From positions 1-12,586 of the forward strand of contig JAEDJB010000048.1 of assembly GCA_016296565.1 (NCBI GenBank): 12,586 nucleotides of DNA, given 5' to 3'. The notes beneath the pieces are model-generated. The model worked only from the letters and a program-made list of their open reading frames with translations. It ran no database searches and was not told the DNA's origin. Source of the DNA: Oscillospiraceae bacterium. Lineage in GTDB: Bacteria; Bacillota; Clostridia; Oscillospirales; Oscillospiraceae. This document shows positions 11,997-12,586 of this stretch, piece by piece. Each line of letters starts with the position of its first letter. Positions within the stretch are counted from its first letter, which is position 1. A program made the translations under genes and the position numbers.

Positions 11997-12586
11997 TCAA
12001 AGGGTTTCCAGAAGTGTTTTCAGTTCCTGCGGAGAGAATTCATAGACATTGTCACAGAACTGGCATTCGACGCGGATGGGCTTGTTATCCTCCACCAACT
12101 CCTGCAGGTCCTTTTTTCCGATCGTGATCAAGGTCTGCAGGACGCGCTCACGGCTGCAATAGCAGCGGTATTCGACCGGCGCAGTCTCCAGGAACTCCGT
12201 TTCAAAGTCTGCCAATACGCGGCGGAGGATCTCCTCCGGCGAAAGTCCCTCCTCCAGCATCGGCGTAACGGCTCCCGCTTTTTGGATCCCTGCTTCTAAT
12301 TTGTCGATCACCTCGTCCGGTGTACCGGGTAACAGCTGGATCAGATAACCGCCCGCGACCTTCACGCTTTGGTCGGTATCCACAAGGACGCCGAGGGCAC
12401 ACGCCGTCGGTGTCTGCTCACTTTGGGCAAAATACGCCGTCACATCGTCGGCGATCTCGCCCGAGACCAGCGCGACACTGCCGATATAGGGTTCCTTCAT
12501 CTGCAGGTCGCGAATGACCGTAAGCATCCCATCCGTGCCGACCGCCGCGCCGACGTCGAGCTTGCCCGCGTATTTTTCCAGCAGGG
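11997..12586 (-). CDS. hslO: Hsp33 family redox-regulated chaperone, partial (N terminus beyond the window)
   Basis: The open frame runs from the right edge to a stop at 11997 and encodes the last 196 residues of Hsp33; full-length members have about 290. Conserved Hsp33 text includes GKLDVGAAVGTDGML, VIRDLQMKEPYIGSVALVSG and SEQTPTACALGVLVD. The C-terminal zinc/redox switch is complete: CYC (CxC) followed by CQFC (CxxC). Under oxidative unfolding stress these cysteines lose zinc and form disulfides, turning Hsp33 into a holdase for unfolding proteins. An internal ATG at 12527 is not the start because homology continues upstream. Codon choice leans to GCG, ACG and TCG, unlike the GCC/ACC-rich genes to the left. 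No convincing terminator follows. Confidence 0.96.
   Translation of the reverse strand, partial: LLEKYAGKLDVGAAVGTDGMLTVIRDLQMKEPYIGSVALVSGEIADDVTAYFAQSEQTPTACALGVLVDTDQSVKVAGGYLIQLLPGTPDEVIDKLEAGIQKAGAVTPMLEEGLSPEEILRRVLADFETEFLETAPVEYRCYCSRERVLQTLITIGKKDLQELVEDNKPIRVECQFCDNVYEFSPQELKTLLETL

Noticed and set aside
11823..12299. A 158-codon plus-strand frame near the right end
   Set aside because: It covers the tRNA promoter region and the antisense of hslO; composition is that of non-coding sequence.

Overview
The window looks like chromosome from a GC-rich anaerobic Clostridia member (Bacillota), most likely near the Flavonifractor/Pseudoflavonifractor side of the Oscillospirales. This is inferred from the gene set: SepF cell division, [FeFe]-hydrogenase maturation (HydF), superoxide reductase, tRNAs with genomically encoded CCA, AGGAGG-type ribosome binding sites and sigma-A promoters. 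I cannot name the species.

Layout from left to right. (1) Positions 77-1732, minus strand: a tightly coupled operon yaaA - bcp - small HD hydrolase, covering peroxide defence and probable alarmone hydrolysis. Its promoter lies against the terminator of the preceding unit. (2) 1852-3628, minus strand: an SNF/NSS sodium symporter followed by a rhodanese lipoprotein, with an operator-like palindrome at the promoter. (3) 3849-4901, plus strand: a small zincin-like metallopeptidase, an AT-rich spacer, then sepF. (4) 4965-6809, minus strand: a Crp/Fnr regulator followed by an iron-containing alcohol dehydrogenase. Divergent from it, on the plus strand, are desulfoferrodoxin (superoxide reductase) and hydF. 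The shared intergenic region carries a perfect GTGAC-N3-GTCAC inverted repeat placed to serve both directions. (5) 8725-11311, minus strand: a DHHW/AlgX-like protein plus an MBOAT acyltransferase, a two-gene O-acylation cassette. (6) 11392-11808, minus strand: a five-gene tRNA operon (Val-Asp-Phe-Gly-Cys) with a perfect consensus promoter. (7) 11997 to the right edge, minus strand: the C-terminal part of the redox chaperone Hsp33 (hslO), cut by the window end.

Working together: YaaA, Bcp, desulfoferrodoxin and Hsp33 all deal with oxygen by-products, and the Crp/Fnr protein is well placed to control superoxide reductase and the downstream dehydrogenase. HydF and the dehydrogenase belong to disposal of fermentative electrons. 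The window reads as core chromosome with an anaerobe's oxygen-defence theme. I see no phage, transposase, CRISPR array or toxin-antitoxin pair, and no clearly new system. The most interesting leads are the Crp/Fnr-dfx control region, the coupled alarmone/peroxide operon, the O-acylation pair away from any polysaccharide locus, and the unusual zinc site of the metallopeptidase.
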